From: Streptomyces sp. NRRL F-6676
GTDB taxonomy: Bacteria > Actinomycetota > Actinomycetes > Streptomycetales > Streptomycetaceae
Direction: 5' to 3'
Length of the DNA: 64,000 bases
Assembly: GCF_000725625.1 (NCBI RefSeq)
Contig: NZ_JOHS01000001.1
Coordinates: 496,001-560,000, forward strand
Both the position numbers and the translations under genes were made by a program. This document shows, piece by piece, positions 34,105-42,440 of the stretch. Every line of letters begins with the position of its first letter. Positions within the stretch are counted from its first letter, which is position 1. The notes under the pieces are model-generated. The model ran no database searches. It was not told the DNA's origin and saw nothing but the letters and a program-made list of their open reading frames with translations.

Positions 34105-34578
34105 TGCGCCACCTCGCACGGAGTAGGAGTGAATCGATTCAAAGCAGAGGAGCGCGGCCACGGTAGAGGCGGGCGCACGGGCGGGTCAATGAGTGTGCGT
34201 CAACTTACCGTGTTGATCGGGCTGTTAGCGTCAACGGGGGCGTAGGTAGCCGAGGATGTGTGGCGGCGGAGCGGAGCCCCGGTGGCCGGGAGGCGGGGAG
34301 ATCGACTGAACGCTTTCAGACCGCCGGACGGTCGGCGTTCACGCCGGGAGGGAAGCGGCGCGGAACCCGCTCGGTCAGGGCGGCGACGACGGGGCCGTGA
34401 CCTCCTTCGGCGTCGGGAAGTGACCACCGCGATGAGTTTCGAACCCTGCCGGAGTCTGTGGTGGTGAGCGTCGTCCGGACGCTCCGGGGAGGGTGACCCC
34501 GCGGTTCCGACGTGTCCGGAACCGCGGACACGGCAGTGCGTGCACCTACCCGCCGACGAACACCACGAGTGGGAGACC
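34105..34578. promoter_or_regulatory. 474-bp regulatory gap with LacI-type dyads and direct repeats
   Basis: TGAATCGATTCA (34130-34141) is a perfect 12-bp palindrome 26 bp upstream of the rhamnosidase start. CTGAA-cgct-TTCAG (34306-34319) is a second LacI-like dyad. GCGTCAAC occurs twice in direct orientation (34197-34204 and 34228-34235), 31 bp apart. On the minus strand these read as TTGACGC and could be -35 boxes, though no matching -10 was found. No credible gene lies here. Confidence 0.55.
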
Positions 34579-35076
34579 ATGCGCAAGACATTCGCCACCC
34601 TCGCGGCCGGCGCGTTCGCGGTCGCCGCGGCCTGCTTCGCCGCACAGCCCGCGGCGGCCTACGACGGCAGTCCCCTCATCAACACCGAGGAACCGTGGAT
34701 CACCGTGTGCGCGACACCGTACGGCGGGCACACCGTCAACGGCACCTACCTCACCCTGTGGTCCTGCAACGGTGACGACAGCCAGGCGTGGAAGTGGATC
34801 AGCACGTCCCAGGGCCGGGAGCTCTACAACTCCGCCAGCCGCAAGTGCTTGACGCCGTCGGGCGGGCGCAGTGGCACGGACGGTACCCAGCTCACGCTGT
34901 GGACCTGCGGCGTCGACACGGCCCAGCTCTTCGTGGCCGATCCGACCCAGGGCACCGTCTACACGAAGTACGGCAACGAGTGCATCACCAACTACGGTGG
35001 CAGTTTCACCGACGGTACGAATCTCGTCCTGTGGGGCTGTAATGGCAGCAGCGCCCAGAAGTGGTCTCTTTCCTGA
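34579..35076 (+). CDS. Secreted ricin-type beta-trefoil lectin
   Basis: 165 aa from ATG 34579, with GGGAG 4-5 nt upstream. Residues 1-27 form a signal peptide (MRKTFATLAAGAFAVAAACF, cleaved after AAA). The rest is a single three-repeat beta-trefoil: CATPYGGHTVNGTYLTLWSC with QAWKW, CLTPSGGRSGTDGTQLTLWTC, and CITNYGGSFTDGTNLVLWGC with QKWSL. Six Cys pair within repeats. There is no catalytic domain, so it is a stand-alone carbohydrate-binding protein, perhaps assisting the divergent rhamnosidase. Confidence 0.88.
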   Translation: MRKTFATLAAGAFAVAAACFAAQPAAAYDGSPLINTEEPWITVCATPYGGHTVNGTYLTLWSCNGDDSQAWKWISTSQGRELYNSASRKCLTPSGGRSGTDGTQLTLWTCGVDTAQLFVADPTQGTVYTKYGNECITNYGGSFTDGTNLVLWGCNGSSAQKWSLS

Positions 35077-35097
35077 TTCGATCACCTTTCGGCGTCT

Positions 35098-35145
35098 GTC
35101 CCTGATCGCACCGGATCGCGCAAGGCCGCGGTGTCGATCAGGGAC
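35098..35145. terminator. Long bidirectional hairpin
   Basis: GTCCCTGATCG (35098-35108) pairs with CGATCAGGGAC (35135-35145). The stem continues with CACCG/CGGTG (35109-35113 with 35129-35133) after one bulged T, giving 16 bp around a 15-nt loop. It lies between the lectin stop and the DHFR-like stop. Confidence 0.7.
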
Positions 35146-35768
35146 TACGGCCGGCCCCTTCGCGCGTCGCGTCTGCGGTAGCGGACATGGGTGGTCAGCG
35201 GTGAGTGGAGCACCTCGACGGGGTCGAAATCGAAGGTGGTGACGCCGTCGAACAGGCGCTCGCCGCCGCCGAGCAGGACGGGGGCGATGTCCAGGGTGAG
35301 TTCATCGATCACGCCGGCGTTGAGCGCCTGCCGCACCGTCGAGGCGCCACCGGCGATGTCCACACCTCTCCCGCCGGCGGCTTCGAGCGCCCGCGCGTAC
35401 GCGGTGTCGAAGCCGTCGGTGACGAAGTGGAAGGTGGTCCCTCCCTCCATCCTGATCGGTTCGTGGGCGTAGTGAGTGAGGACGAAGACCGGGGCGTGGT
35501 AAGGGGGTTCGGGGCCCCACCATCCCTCCCACGTCTCGTTCCACTCCCTTCGGACAGGTCCGAACATGTTGCGGCCCATGACGTAGGCGCCACGCGGGCG
35601 CATCAGCCAGCCGTTGGCCGTCGCGTCGGCCTCGGTCGCGCGTGGGTCGCCGATGTGCCAACCGTGCAGCTCCTGTCCGCGCCTGCCCAGCGGATCGTCC
35701 CGGCTCTGCCCGGGTCCGGCGACGAAGCCGTCGAGCGAGATCGACATGTGGCAGGTGGTGTCGGTCAT
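35145..35768 (-). CDS. Dihydrofolate reductase/RibD C-terminal-like reductase
   Basis: 207 aa from ATG 35768, with AGAGGGAAG 5 nt upstream. It begins CHMSISLDGFVAGPGQSRDD, with GRNMFGPVR, VFVLTHYAHEP and VDIAGGASTVRQALNAGVID, the layout of the RibD_C/YyaP-YwjB group. It is a putative NADPH-dependent reductase of unknown substrate, widespread in Streptomyces. It is not a housekeeping DHFR, because the folate-site sequence is different. Confidence 0.82.
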   Translation of the reverse strand: MTDTTCHMSISLDGFVAGPGQSRDDPLGRRGQELHGWHIGDPRATEADATANGWLMRPRGAYVMGRNMFGPVRREWNETWEGWWGPEPPYHAPVFVLTHYAHEPIRMEGGTTFHFVTDGFDTAYARALEAAGGRGVDIAGGASTVRQALNAGVIDELTLDIAPVLLGGGERLFDGVTTFDFDPVEVLHSPLTTHVRYRRRDARRGRP

Positions 35769-35926
35769 CAGCTTCCCTCTGAGCGCGGCGGGTGCGGGTC
35801 GGACTGCCGGCAGGTCCGGTCGGGGACCGGAGCGGTTCCGGCTGTCATGGCGCGACCGTAGCGCACGCCTCTGACATTGATCCCGATACTCAGGTTCCGG
35901 TGGTCATGGCTCTGCCGCGACCGGGG

Positions 35927-36514
35927 TCAGGCGGCCGTGGCCGTCCGCGCACCTGCCTCGCGCACCCCGCGCAGCGCGCCGGACCAGGCGATCAGCTGAT
36001 CGAGCATGCCGCCCACGGCCGTGTCGAGGCCCTCCTGGGGGACGAAGGCGCCGGTGGCGAACGAGGCGTGGGTCGAGATGGTGGGCTGGGCGCGGACCGT
36101 GGCCAGCTGGAGCTCGGCGAGGACGAGCCGCAGCGCCTCGGCGGCCCGGGCCCCGGAGACCCACCCGCCGTAGCTGATGATGCCGGCGGCCTTGTCGTTC
36201 CACTCCCGGTAGACGTAGTCCAGGGCGTTCTTCAGGCCCCCGGGGTAGGAGTGGTTGTACTCCGGGACGAGGAACACATACCCGTCGAAGCTGTCGATGA
36301 GCGCGCCCCAGGCGCGGGTGTGGTCGTGCCGGTACTGCTGGAGGTTCGGGTTGCCGGGCTCGTCGAGATTGCCGAGGCCGTGGTCCGCGAGGTCGACGAG
36401 TTCGTACTCGGCTCCTCCGTGCGCACGGGCGGCCTCCAGTGCCCAGGCGGCGATCTGGTCGCCACGGCGTCCGGGCCGGGTGCTGCCGAGGATGAGCGCG
36501 ATGCGAAGCGTCAT
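35927..36514 (-). CDS. NADPH-dependent FMN reductase
   Basis: 195 aa from ATG 36514, with GGAAGGA 6 nt upstream. FMN-binding motif LGSTRPGRRGDQIA at the N-terminus and VPEYNHSYPGGLKNALDYVY in the middle are diagnostic of the flavodoxin-like FMN reductase family, which includes quinone and azo reductases. It is divergent from a MarR gene with two 18-bp operator-like palindromes between them, so it is probably induced by quinones, aromatics or oxidants. Confidence 0.87.
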   Translation of the reverse strand: MTLRIALILGSTRPGRRGDQIAAWALEAARAHGGAEYELVDLADHGLGNLDEPGNPNLQQYRHDHTRAWGALIDSFDGYVFLVPEYNHSYPGGLKNALDYVYREWNDKAAGIISYGGWVSGARAAEALRLVLAELQLATVRAQPTISTHASFATGAFVPQEGLDTAVGGMLDQLIAWSGALRGVREAGARTATAA

Positions 36515-36536
36515 GGTCTTCCTTCCGGTGGAGGCG

Positions 36537-36583
36537 GAGTTGATGTATCAACTCTAGGCCGGGAGAAGTTGAAGTGACAACTC
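36537..36583. promoter_or_regulatory. Paired MarR operators
   Basis: GAGTTGAT-gt-ATCAACTC (36537-36554) is a perfect 8-2-8 palindrome. AAGTTGAA-gt-GACAACTC (36566-36583) is a near copy with its centre 29 bp away. The first lies close to the FMN reductase start, the second upstream of the MarR promoter (TATCCT 36600-36605). Confidence 0.8.
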
Positions 36584-36612
36584 CGCTGGTCGGTCGCGGT
36601 ATCCTCGGTGGC

Positions 36613-37101
36613 ATGACGGAGACGCGGCCGCTGGAACCTGAGGAGTGGGAGTTCTGGGATTCCTGGATGCGGGCACAGCGTCTGCTGGTCAGGGAGCTGG
36701 AGCGTGGTCTCCAGCGTGACTGCGGCATCTCCAAGGCCGAGTTCAGCGTGCTGGTGACGTTGTCGCAGGCCGCCGGCCGCGAGATGCGTGTCGGTGAGCT
36801 GTCCGAGTCGCTCGACTGGGACAAGAGCCGTGTGTCGCACCAGCTCACGCGCATGGAGAAACGCGGCTTCGTCGCGCGCACTCAGTACGGCGCCGATGGC
36901 CGCCGCGCGGGAATCGGGCTGACGGACAAGGGCCGCCACGCCGCCCGGAGCGCCCTCCTCGTGCACGGCGGCAACATCCGCCGCTACTTCCTCGACGCAC
37001 TGACCCCCGAGGACGCAACGGCCCTCCGGGCATGGAGCGAGCAGGCGGTCGATCGCCTCGAATCGCTCGACGACGAGGCCACCGGCGACGACGCCTCCTG
37101 A
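36613..37101 (+). CDS. MarR-family regulator of the FMN reductase
   Basis: 162 aa from ATG 36613. TATCCT (36600-36605) 7 nt before the ATG indicates a leaderless message; an upstream in-frame GTG at 36574 lies inside the operator. The winged helix has GISKAEFSVLVTLSQA, ESLDWDKSRVSHQLTRMEKR and DGRRAGIGLTDKG. The two palindromes at 36537-36583 are its probable binding sites, giving autoregulation and control of the divergent reductase. Confidence 0.87.
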   Translation: MTETRPLEPEEWEFWDSWMRAQRLLVRELERGLQRDCGISKAEFSVLVTLSQAAGREMRVGELSESLDWDKSRVSHQLTRMEKRGFVARTQYGADGRRAGIGLTDKGRHAARSALLVHGGNIRRYFLDALTPEDATALRAWSEQAVDRLESLDDEATGDDAS

Positions 37102-37286
37102 ACCCCGCCGCCCGCCCCCGCCCCCGCCGCCGTCCGCAGGGGCACCTCCGGCGCGGCCTGGACATCGCCGGACGGCCCGGCCTTCCAGGGCCTGTCTGGC
37201 AAATGATCCATGGCCGTTGGCGGCCTCTGCTTCACTGACCACCAGCGCTTTGGCTGCTCGGTGCGGCCACTCGAAGGGAATCCACC

Positions 37287-37622
37287 GTGGGTGTCGAGAT
37301 AGAACTGCATGCCAGCCGGCCTGTGCTCGACTGGGATCGGTCCAGGGCGACTTTGATCCGTGGGTCGTACGCGCATGGCGACGCGCTGGCCGACGTCCTG
37401 CTCGGCATGGACGAGACCCATCAAGGCAACCTTGCGCGTGTGGATCCTTACGGGGACACGTTGTTCAACGAGCAGCAGGCAGAAGCCGCGCTGCGGGAGG
37501 TGCCTGACCTGTTGAAAATGTGTTCGGGACCGCCACAGACGGCGGCCGTCCTTGATCTTGAGGGGCTGTTGCAGTCCTGCTCGAAGACGTCAGGCAGCTA
37601 CCTATGGTTTGTCGGCGACTGA
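37287..37622 (+). CDS. Hypothetical protein
   Basis: 111 aa from GTG 37287, with GAAGGGAA about 9 nt upstream. I do not recognise a family. It is soluble and acidic, with no signal peptide or membrane segment. Segments DPYGDTLFNEQQAEAALREV and LEGLLQSC look conserved-like, and the composition is less GC-biased than its neighbours. The stop codon directly abuts the convergent cupin stop. The 185-bp gap before it is C-rich and holds no gene. It could be a small accessory or immunity-type protein, but nothing in the sequence proves this. Confidence 0.6.
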   Translation: MGVEIELHASRPVLDWDRSRATLIRGSYAHGDALADVLLGMDETHQGNLARVDPYGDTLFNEQQAEAALREVPDLLKMCSGPPQTAAVLDLEGLLQSCSKTSGSYLWFVGD

Positions 37623-38042
37623 TCATCCCGCGTTTTTCAGGGCCGCGACAGGCAACGTTCGTCCCGTCGTCGACTCCAGTCGGTTCCCGGTGTCGTCGTG
37701 GTGGTCGCCCAGCGTGGGTGTGCCGGTGGGTTCGAACATGAGGAACGCGGCGCCGGACGGAGCGTGCGGCTTGTGCTCCGTGCCGTGGGGGACGGTGAAC
37801 ACCGCGCCCCGGGGAAGCAGCACCGTGCGTTCCCCGTCGGGCTCGCGCAGGGAGACGTGCAACTCCCCGTCGAGTACCAGGAAGAACTCGTCGGTGTGGT
37901 CGTGGACGTGCCAGACGTGCTCGCCCTCCGCCTTGGCGACCCGGACGTCGTAGTCGTTGACGCGGGTGACGATGCGGGGACTCCACGGGGCGTCGAAGGA
38001 GGCCAGGGCTTCGGCGAGGGGAATGGGTTCGTTGCTGTTCAT
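37623..38042 (-). CDS. Cupin-domain protein
   Basis: 139 aa from ATG 38042; the ribosome site is weak. It is a single cupin barrel: EHVWHVHDHTDEFFLVLDGE is cupin motif 1 with metal His, His and Glu, and LPRGAVFTVPHGTEHKPHA is motif 2. Such small cupins are metal-binding isomerases, dioxygenases or sensors. It is divergent from a GlxA-type regulator 52 bp away, which probably controls it. Confidence 0.82.
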   Translation of the reverse strand: MNSNEPIPLAEALASFDAPWSPRIVTRVNDYDVRVAKAEGEHVWHVHDHTDEFFLVLDGELHVSLREPDGERTVLLPRGAVFTVPHGTEHKPHAPSGAAFLMFEPTGTPTLGDHHDDTGNRLESTTGRTLPVAALKNAG

Positions 38043-38094
38043 GGGTTCAGCCTGGGCCGTTCCGCCCGGCCGGCGTGAGTGCTAGGAATCGCAC

Positions 38095-39087
38095 ATGGCG
38101 AAAGATTCCTCGCACCCGGCCCCCGGAACGGGGACACATCGGGTCGTCGTGATCGTGGACGAGAACTCCAACCCGTTCGAACTGGGCTGTGCCAGCGAGG
38201 TCTTCGGCCTGCGCAGACCCGAGATCGGCCGCGATCTGTACGATTTCCGGCTCTGCTCGCCCGAGCCCCGCACGCTGATGCGGGACGGGTTCTTCACCCT
38301 CACCGGAGTCGTCGGTCTGGAGGCGGCCGACACGGCGGACACCCTGATCGTCCCCAACCGGCCGGACATCGAGGTCCCCCGGCGTCCCGCCGTGCTCGAC
38401 GCCGTCCGGCGGGCCCACGCACGCGGTGCGCGCCTGGTCGGTTTTTGCAGCGGCGCCTTCACCCTGGCCGAGGCCGGGGTTCTCGACGGGCGCCGGGCCA
38501 CCGCGCACTGGCAGTGGGCGGCCGCCTTCCGCGCTCGCTTCCCCAGCGTCCGGCTCGAAGCGGACGTCCTGTTCGTCGACGACGGCGACATCCTGACCGC
38601 CGCCGGCAGCGCGGCCGCACTCGATCTCGGGCTGCATGTGGTCCGCCGCGACCACGGTGCGGAGATCGCCAACTTCGTGAGCCGGCGCATGGTGTTCGCG
38701 GCCCACCGGGACGGCGGGCAGCGGCAGTTCGTGGAGCGCCCGGTGCCCGACCTGCCGGACGAGTCGCTGGCGCCCGTCCTGGCCTGGGCCCAGGAACGGC
38801 TGGACACACCGCTCACCGTGACCGGCCTCGCGGCCCGGGCGGCGGTCAGCCCGGCGACACTGCACCGCCGCTTCCAGGCGCAACTGGGCACGACGCCGCT
38901 GGCCTGGCTCACGGGGGAGCGGCTCGCTCTGGCGTGCCGGCTGATCGAGCGGGGCGAGTGCCGCGTCGAGGTGGTCGCACGGCGCAGCGGGCTGGGCAGC
39001 GCCGCCAATCTGCGTCGGCTGATGCGTCGTGGGACCGGCCTCACGCCGTCGGAGTACAAGCGGCGGTTCGGGTCGGGCGTGAGGTGA
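38095..39087 (+). CDS. GlxA-family AraC-type regulator (DJ-1/PfpI domain plus AraC HTH)
   Basis: 330 aa from ATG 38095. TAGGAA (38083-38088) 6 nt upstream suggests a leaderless start. Residues about 15-190 are a DJ-1/PfpI domain with GFCSGAFTLAEAG, including the nucleophile-elbow Cys. Residues about 225-325 are two AraC helix-turn-helices (LTVTGLAARAAVSPATLHRR and VARRSGLGSAANLRRLMRRG). It resembles transcription activators of the GlxA/FtrA group, which sense small metabolites. Target is probably the divergent cupin gene. Confidence 0.88.
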   Translation: MAKDSSHPAPGTGTHRVVVIVDENSNPFELGCASEVFGLRRPEIGRDLYDFRLCSPEPRTLMRDGFFTLTGVVGLEAADTADTLIVPNRPDIEVPRRPAVLDAVRRAHARGARLVGFCSGAFTLAEAGVLDGRRATAHWQWAAAFRARFPSVRLEADVLFVDDGDILTAAGSAAALDLGLHVVRRDHGAEIANFVSRRMVFAAHRDGGQRQFVERPVPDLPDESLAPVLAWAQERLDTPLTVTGLAARAAVSPATLHRRFQAQLGTTPLAWLTGERLALACRLIERGECRVEVVARRSGLGSAANLRRLMRRGTGLTPSEYKRRFGSGVR

Positions 39088-39159
39088 GGGAACGGGTGCG
39101 GTGCGGGCGCGGCGGCTCGCGTCACGCTGTCGACGAGACGGCGGGGGAGGGGGCGAGGC

Positions 39160-39834
39160 CTACAGCTCGGCAGGGTCCCGGCGCAGCGTGACCTCGCGCC
39201 CGGACGCGGTGCGTACCGTCAGCGCGTGCACGCCCGGCCTGCCCGGCACGACCTCCAGCGGCAGCCGGCCGAACGTCTCCGCACCGATGTGGTCCCGCAG
39301 CTCCCCGGGGTCGGCGCCGATCTCCAGCCGGGTCACGGCGGCCCCGCGCTCACCGGGCCCGACCGCCCCGCGGTCCGGGTTGGTGGCCGGGTCCTCGTGG
39401 TAGAACCAGTTCGGCAGCCCCCGGCGCCAGCACGTGTCGAACGCCCGGCCGGGGCCCGGTGCGGTGGTGATGATGCGCTGGGTGCCGTCGGGCTGGACGC
39501 GCCCGGGGACCCGCGCCACCTCGCCGCCGAGCCGCTCCGCGACCGCGTGCATCTCTTCAAGGGTGTCGGCGCGCAGGCACCAGAACAGCCATCGGTCGCT
39601 GCCGTCCGCGAGGAGCCCGTCGAACCACGCGGCCGCCGTGTCCGGCTCCCTGGCGGGTCCCGTCGCGGCCTCGACCTCCAGATAGACGTCTCCGCCCAGC
39701 GGGAAGATCGTGTTCGCGATGCCGGCGGCGAAGACGCCACCCTCGTAGTGGGCGAGTCCGGTCTCCTCGTGGACGCGCCGGACGCCGCCGTCCAGGTCGC
39801 GGACGGCGAGGGAGAGGTGATCCAGGTGGAACAT
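39160..39834 (-). CDS. Glyoxalase-like (VOC) protein
   Basis: 224 aa from ATG 39834, with GAGGGG 8 nt upstream; GTG 39843 is inside the ribosome site and less likely. FHLDHLSLAVRDLDGGVRR begins the first VOC module and LPNWFYHEDPATNPDRGAVG lies in the middle. It is typical of the two-module glyoxalase-like family seen in Streptomyces, function unknown. It reads away from a TetR gene on the same strand; the 149-bp gap between has a 10-bp palindrome. Confidence 0.77.
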   Translation of the reverse strand: MFHLDHLSLAVRDLDGGVRRVHEETGLAHYEGGVFAAGIANTIFPLGGDVYLEVEAATGPAREPDTAAAWFDGLLADGSDRWLFWCLRADTLEEMHAVAERLGGEVARVPGRVQPDGTQRIITTAPGPGRAFDTCWRRGLPNWFYHEDPATNPDRGAVGPGERGAAVTRLEIGADPGELRDHIGAETFGRLPLEVVPGRPGVHALTVRTASGREVTLRRDPAEL

Positions 39835-39855
39835 GCGTTGCACCCCTCATTGCCA

Positions 39856-39880
39856 AACGATCGTTCGGAAACTTACCGAA
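39856..39880. promoter_or_regulatory. Candidate TetR operator upstream of the glyoxalase-like gene
   Basis: AACGATCGTT (39856-39865) is a perfect palindrome. TTCGG-aaactta-CCGAA (39864-39880) adjoins it. Both lie 20-50 bp upstream of the glyoxalase-like start, and the neighbouring TetR is the obvious candidate. Confidence 0.55.
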
Positions 39881-39983
39881 CACACGTTAGGAATCTTGGA
39901 GCTGCTTGTCCACTCCGGGGGCAGCGGTCGCCGTCGCCGGGGGAGAGGTGGCGGTGAGGGGAAGGGTGGAAAGGTGCGGGAAA

Positions 39984-40610
39984 TCAGGCGAAAAGGAGGG
40001 AAACGAATTCGTCGACGAACGCCTGTACGGAGTCCGCGTCGTTGTGCTCGGCGGACTGCTGGAAGAGGGCGACGCGACCGTGCGCGCCGACGAACGCGAT
40101 GACCGCGGCTCGCTCGGCCGACACCCGGAGCGGTACCCCCGCTTCGGCGCAGCGCGCGAAGCCGGCGACGAGCAGGTCGATCACGTCGTGCAGCGGCCCG
40201 GCCGGGCGGACGCCGGGCGCGGTCCGCGGGGGACCGCCGGCCGTCATCAGCCGGTAGTGACCCGGGTTGTCCACCGCGAACCGGCAGGCGGCGTGCATCA
40301 TCGCCCGCACGCGCCGCACGGCGTCGTCCGGGTCCATGAGGCCCTCGGCCGTCTCCATCGCGACGCGCAGCCGGACGAACTCGTGCGCGGTCAGGCCCGC
40401 GACGAGCGCGGCACGGTCGGTGAAGTGCTGGTAGATGCTGGCCGGCGCGATCCCGGCGGCGCGGGCGACACCGCGGATGGTCAGCCCGTCCTCCCCGCCG
40501 AGTTCGGACAGCAACCGACTGGCCGCGGCGAGGATCTCCCCGCGCAGCCGCTCGCCCTCTCCCCGGCGGTTGCGCTTGCGGGGGGCGCTGACCTCGACCT
40601 CGTCCGACAC
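39984..40610 (-). CDS. TetR/AcrR-family regulator
   Basis: 208 aa from GTG 40610, with a GGGGG run just before it. The start is moderately sure. The basic N-terminus (APRKRNRRGEGERLRGEIL) leads into helix-turn-helix LTIRGVARAAGIAPASIYQH. The C-terminal domain (VRRVRAMMHAACRFAVDNPG and HYRLMTAGGP) is of the TetR_C33/WHG type. It probably controls the downstream glyoxalase-like gene through the site at 39856-39880. Confidence 0.85.
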   Translation of the reverse strand: MSDEVEVSAPRKRNRRGEGERLRGEILAAASRLLSELGGEDGLTIRGVARAAGIAPASIYQHFTDRAALVAGLTAHEFVRLRVAMETAEGLMDPDDAVRRVRAMMHAACRFAVDNPGHYRLMTAGGPPRTAPGVRPAGPLHDVIDLLVAGFARCAEAGVPLRVSAERAAVIAFVGAHGRVALFQQSAEHNDADSVQAFVDEFVSLLFA

Positions 40611-40918
40611 GCCCCCATTCTTGCAACTGCCGTCCCCGGGCGACGGGCGAGGTCGCGACGCGCCGTGCCTGGGGTCTCGACCCTCCCCGCATATTGACAT
40701 GTCCGCGACTCGCCACGATCCTGTGACCTGTGAAGAACCTTTCATCGATGTAAATCCCTTGAGGCAACTCCCGGCGCGGAAGCCGGAAGAGAAGACCGGC
40801 GGCCGGAGTCGTCCCCACCGCTTCCTCCCCCGCGATCCCCGGCCGGATGCCGCCCCCACCCCGGCGCACGTACGCCGGCGCGGCATCGACAACGGGAGGA
40901 CGACCATGGGACGGGACC

Positions 40919-41989
40919 ATGAGGCTTTCCCGCTTTCTCTCCGGCGTCGCCGTCTGCGCACTGTCCGGAATGCTCACCGTCGTCATGTCACTGTCGGCGG
41001 CGCAGCCCGCCCGCGCGGACCAGACGAGTCTGCGGGCCGCCGACCCGAGCGTCCTGCGCGTGGGCGGCACCTACGTCGGAGTGCAGTCGACCGGCGGGGG
41101 CATCGCCGTACGGCAGGCCTCCTCCACAGCGGGCCTCGCCTCGGCCCCGGCCCGTCAGATCTGGTCGGACAGCCGCGGGCTCGGCGAGGTGTGGGCCCCG
41201 GAGATCGTGCGGGACGGCGGACGCTACTACGTCTACTTCTCGGCCGGCCGCGGTGCCGCCCACCGGATGTACGTGATCAGCTCCGCCACCCCGGACAGCG
41301 GCTACACGGCCGAGACGAAACTGGCGCTGCCGGACGACAAATGGGCCGTCGACGGAAGCCTGTTCACCTTCAACGGGCAGCGCTGGTTCGTCTGGTCGGG
41401 CTGGGCCGGCGACACCAACGTCGAACAGAACCTCTACCTCGCGCGGATGAGCGACCCGAGCACGCCGACCGGCGCGCGGTACATCATCTCGCAGCCTCGT
41501 GAGCCCTGGGAGCGAGTGGTCGGCAACCCGTACATCAACGAGGGACCCGAACCCATCAGGGACCCCAACGGGCAGCTGCACCTCGTGTATTCGGCCAACG
41601 GAAGCTGGAGCGAGCAGTACTGCCTCGCCGATCTGAGGCTGCGGGCCGGCGGCGACCCGACCTACGTGTGGGACTGGTACAAGTCCAACGGCTGCCTGTT
41701 CGGCTCCAACCGCGCGACCATGATGTCCGGCTGGGACCCGACGCTGTACGTCAACGGCCCCGGCCACCACACCTTCGTACTCCTCGACGGCGACATCGCC
41801 ACCAGCCCGCCCGCCGGGCCCACGTTCCCCCTCATGTTCCACGCCGTGCCGAAGGGGACGCCCTACACCTGGGAGAACCGGTACTGGTACACGGGTTCGT
41901 TCACCTGGTGGGGCAACACCACGTACCGCCGCGCCAACGTACCCGGCGCGTCCACCGACACCGGCTGGAGTCTGAAGTTCTTCGAGTAG
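40919..41989 (+). CDS. Secreted glycoside hydrolase family 43 protein
   Basis: 356 aa from ATG 40919. Residues 1-33 are a signal peptide (RLSRFLSGVAVCALSGML, cleaved near ARA). The five-blade propeller signatures of GH43 are present: AADPSVLRVGGTYVGVQS (general base Asp), KWAVDGSLFTFNGQRWF (pKa Asp) and INEGPEPIRDPNGQLHLVYS (general acid Glu). The family hydrolyses arabinan, xylan or related side chains. The ribosome site is unclear: GGGAGGA at 40894-40900 is better placed for an out-of-frame ATG at 40906. No transport genes are adjacent. Confidence 0.87.
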   Translation: MRLSRFLSGVAVCALSGMLTVVMSLSAAQPARADQTSLRAADPSVLRVGGTYVGVQSTGGGIAVRQASSTAGLASAPARQIWSDSRGLGEVWAPEIVRDGGRYYVYFSAGRGAAHRMYVISSATPDSGYTAETKLALPDDKWAVDGSLFTFNGQRWFVWSGWAGDTNVEQNLYLARMSDPSTPTGARYIISQPREPWERVVGNPYINEGPEPIRDPNGQLHLVYSANGSWSEQYCLADLRLRAGGDPTYVWDWYKSNGCLFGSNRATMMSGWDPTLYVNGPGHHTFVLLDGDIATSPPAGPTFPLMFHAVPKGTPYTWENRYWYTGSFTWWGNTTYRRANVPGASTDTGWSLKFFE

Positions 41990-42017
41990 CCGGAACCGGG
42001 GGGGCCGGGTGCGCGAG

Positions 42018-42427
42018 GCTGTCGAGGCTTCTCGAATCTCGAATACAGTCTCGCCCTCACCCCGGGGGACATGGCGCGCTACCAGGACGCGGGCGTCCGT
42101 CTCACCGAGGCGACCGACTGCCGCTTCGGCCCCACTCTGGCCGACGACTATCAGCACCGGGGTGTCGGCACGCTCGTCTTCCCGTATGTCACGGAGATCG
42201 CACGGCTGCTGGGCAGGTCGAGGATCATCCTGTGGGGCGGCGTGCGCGCCGACAATGCTCGCGCCATTCGTTACTACGAGAAGAACGGCTTCCGGCCGGT
42301 CGGCTCCTTCACCGGGGCGGACGGCTCCCTGTCGCTCGACATGATGCTGGACCTGGACCTGGACCTGGACCTGGACCCGGACCCGGCGCCGGGTCGGGCG
42401 GGGTCCGACGTCCGGCGCCGTGCGTAG
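42018..42427 (+). pseudogene. C-terminal fragment of a GNAT acetyltransferase with an Asp-Leu repeat tail
   Basis: Only the second half of a GNAT fold is present. In one frame, LEYSLALTPGDMARYQDAG leads into DDYQHRGVGTLVFPYVTEIA (acetyl-CoA motif A with QxxGxG) and ADNARAIRYYEKNGFRPVG (motif B). The first ATG in frame is 42071, already inside the fold, and no start precedes it. The end is a run of (LD)5 (PD)2 encoded by CTGGAC repeats (42347-42382). It is probably a truncated gene, inserted or fused behind the GH43 gene. Confidence 0.6.
42347..42382 (+). repeat. CTGGAC hexanucleotide tandem repeat
   Basis: Five perfect CTGGAC copies and one CCGGAC variant, in frame in the GNAT fragment. Confidence 0.85.
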
Positions 42428-42440
42428 CGTCAGGGGCCGG

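Noticed and set aside
34432..34467. Eleven-codon ORF (MSFEPCRSLWW) before the lectin gene, considered as a leader or peptide precursor
   Set aside because: Ribosome site too far away (about 11 nt), no conserved pattern, and no modification genes nearby.
37190..37215. GGCCTGTCTGGCAAAT looked like an insertion-sequence end
   Set aside because: No second end, no transposase remnant and no target duplication were seen.
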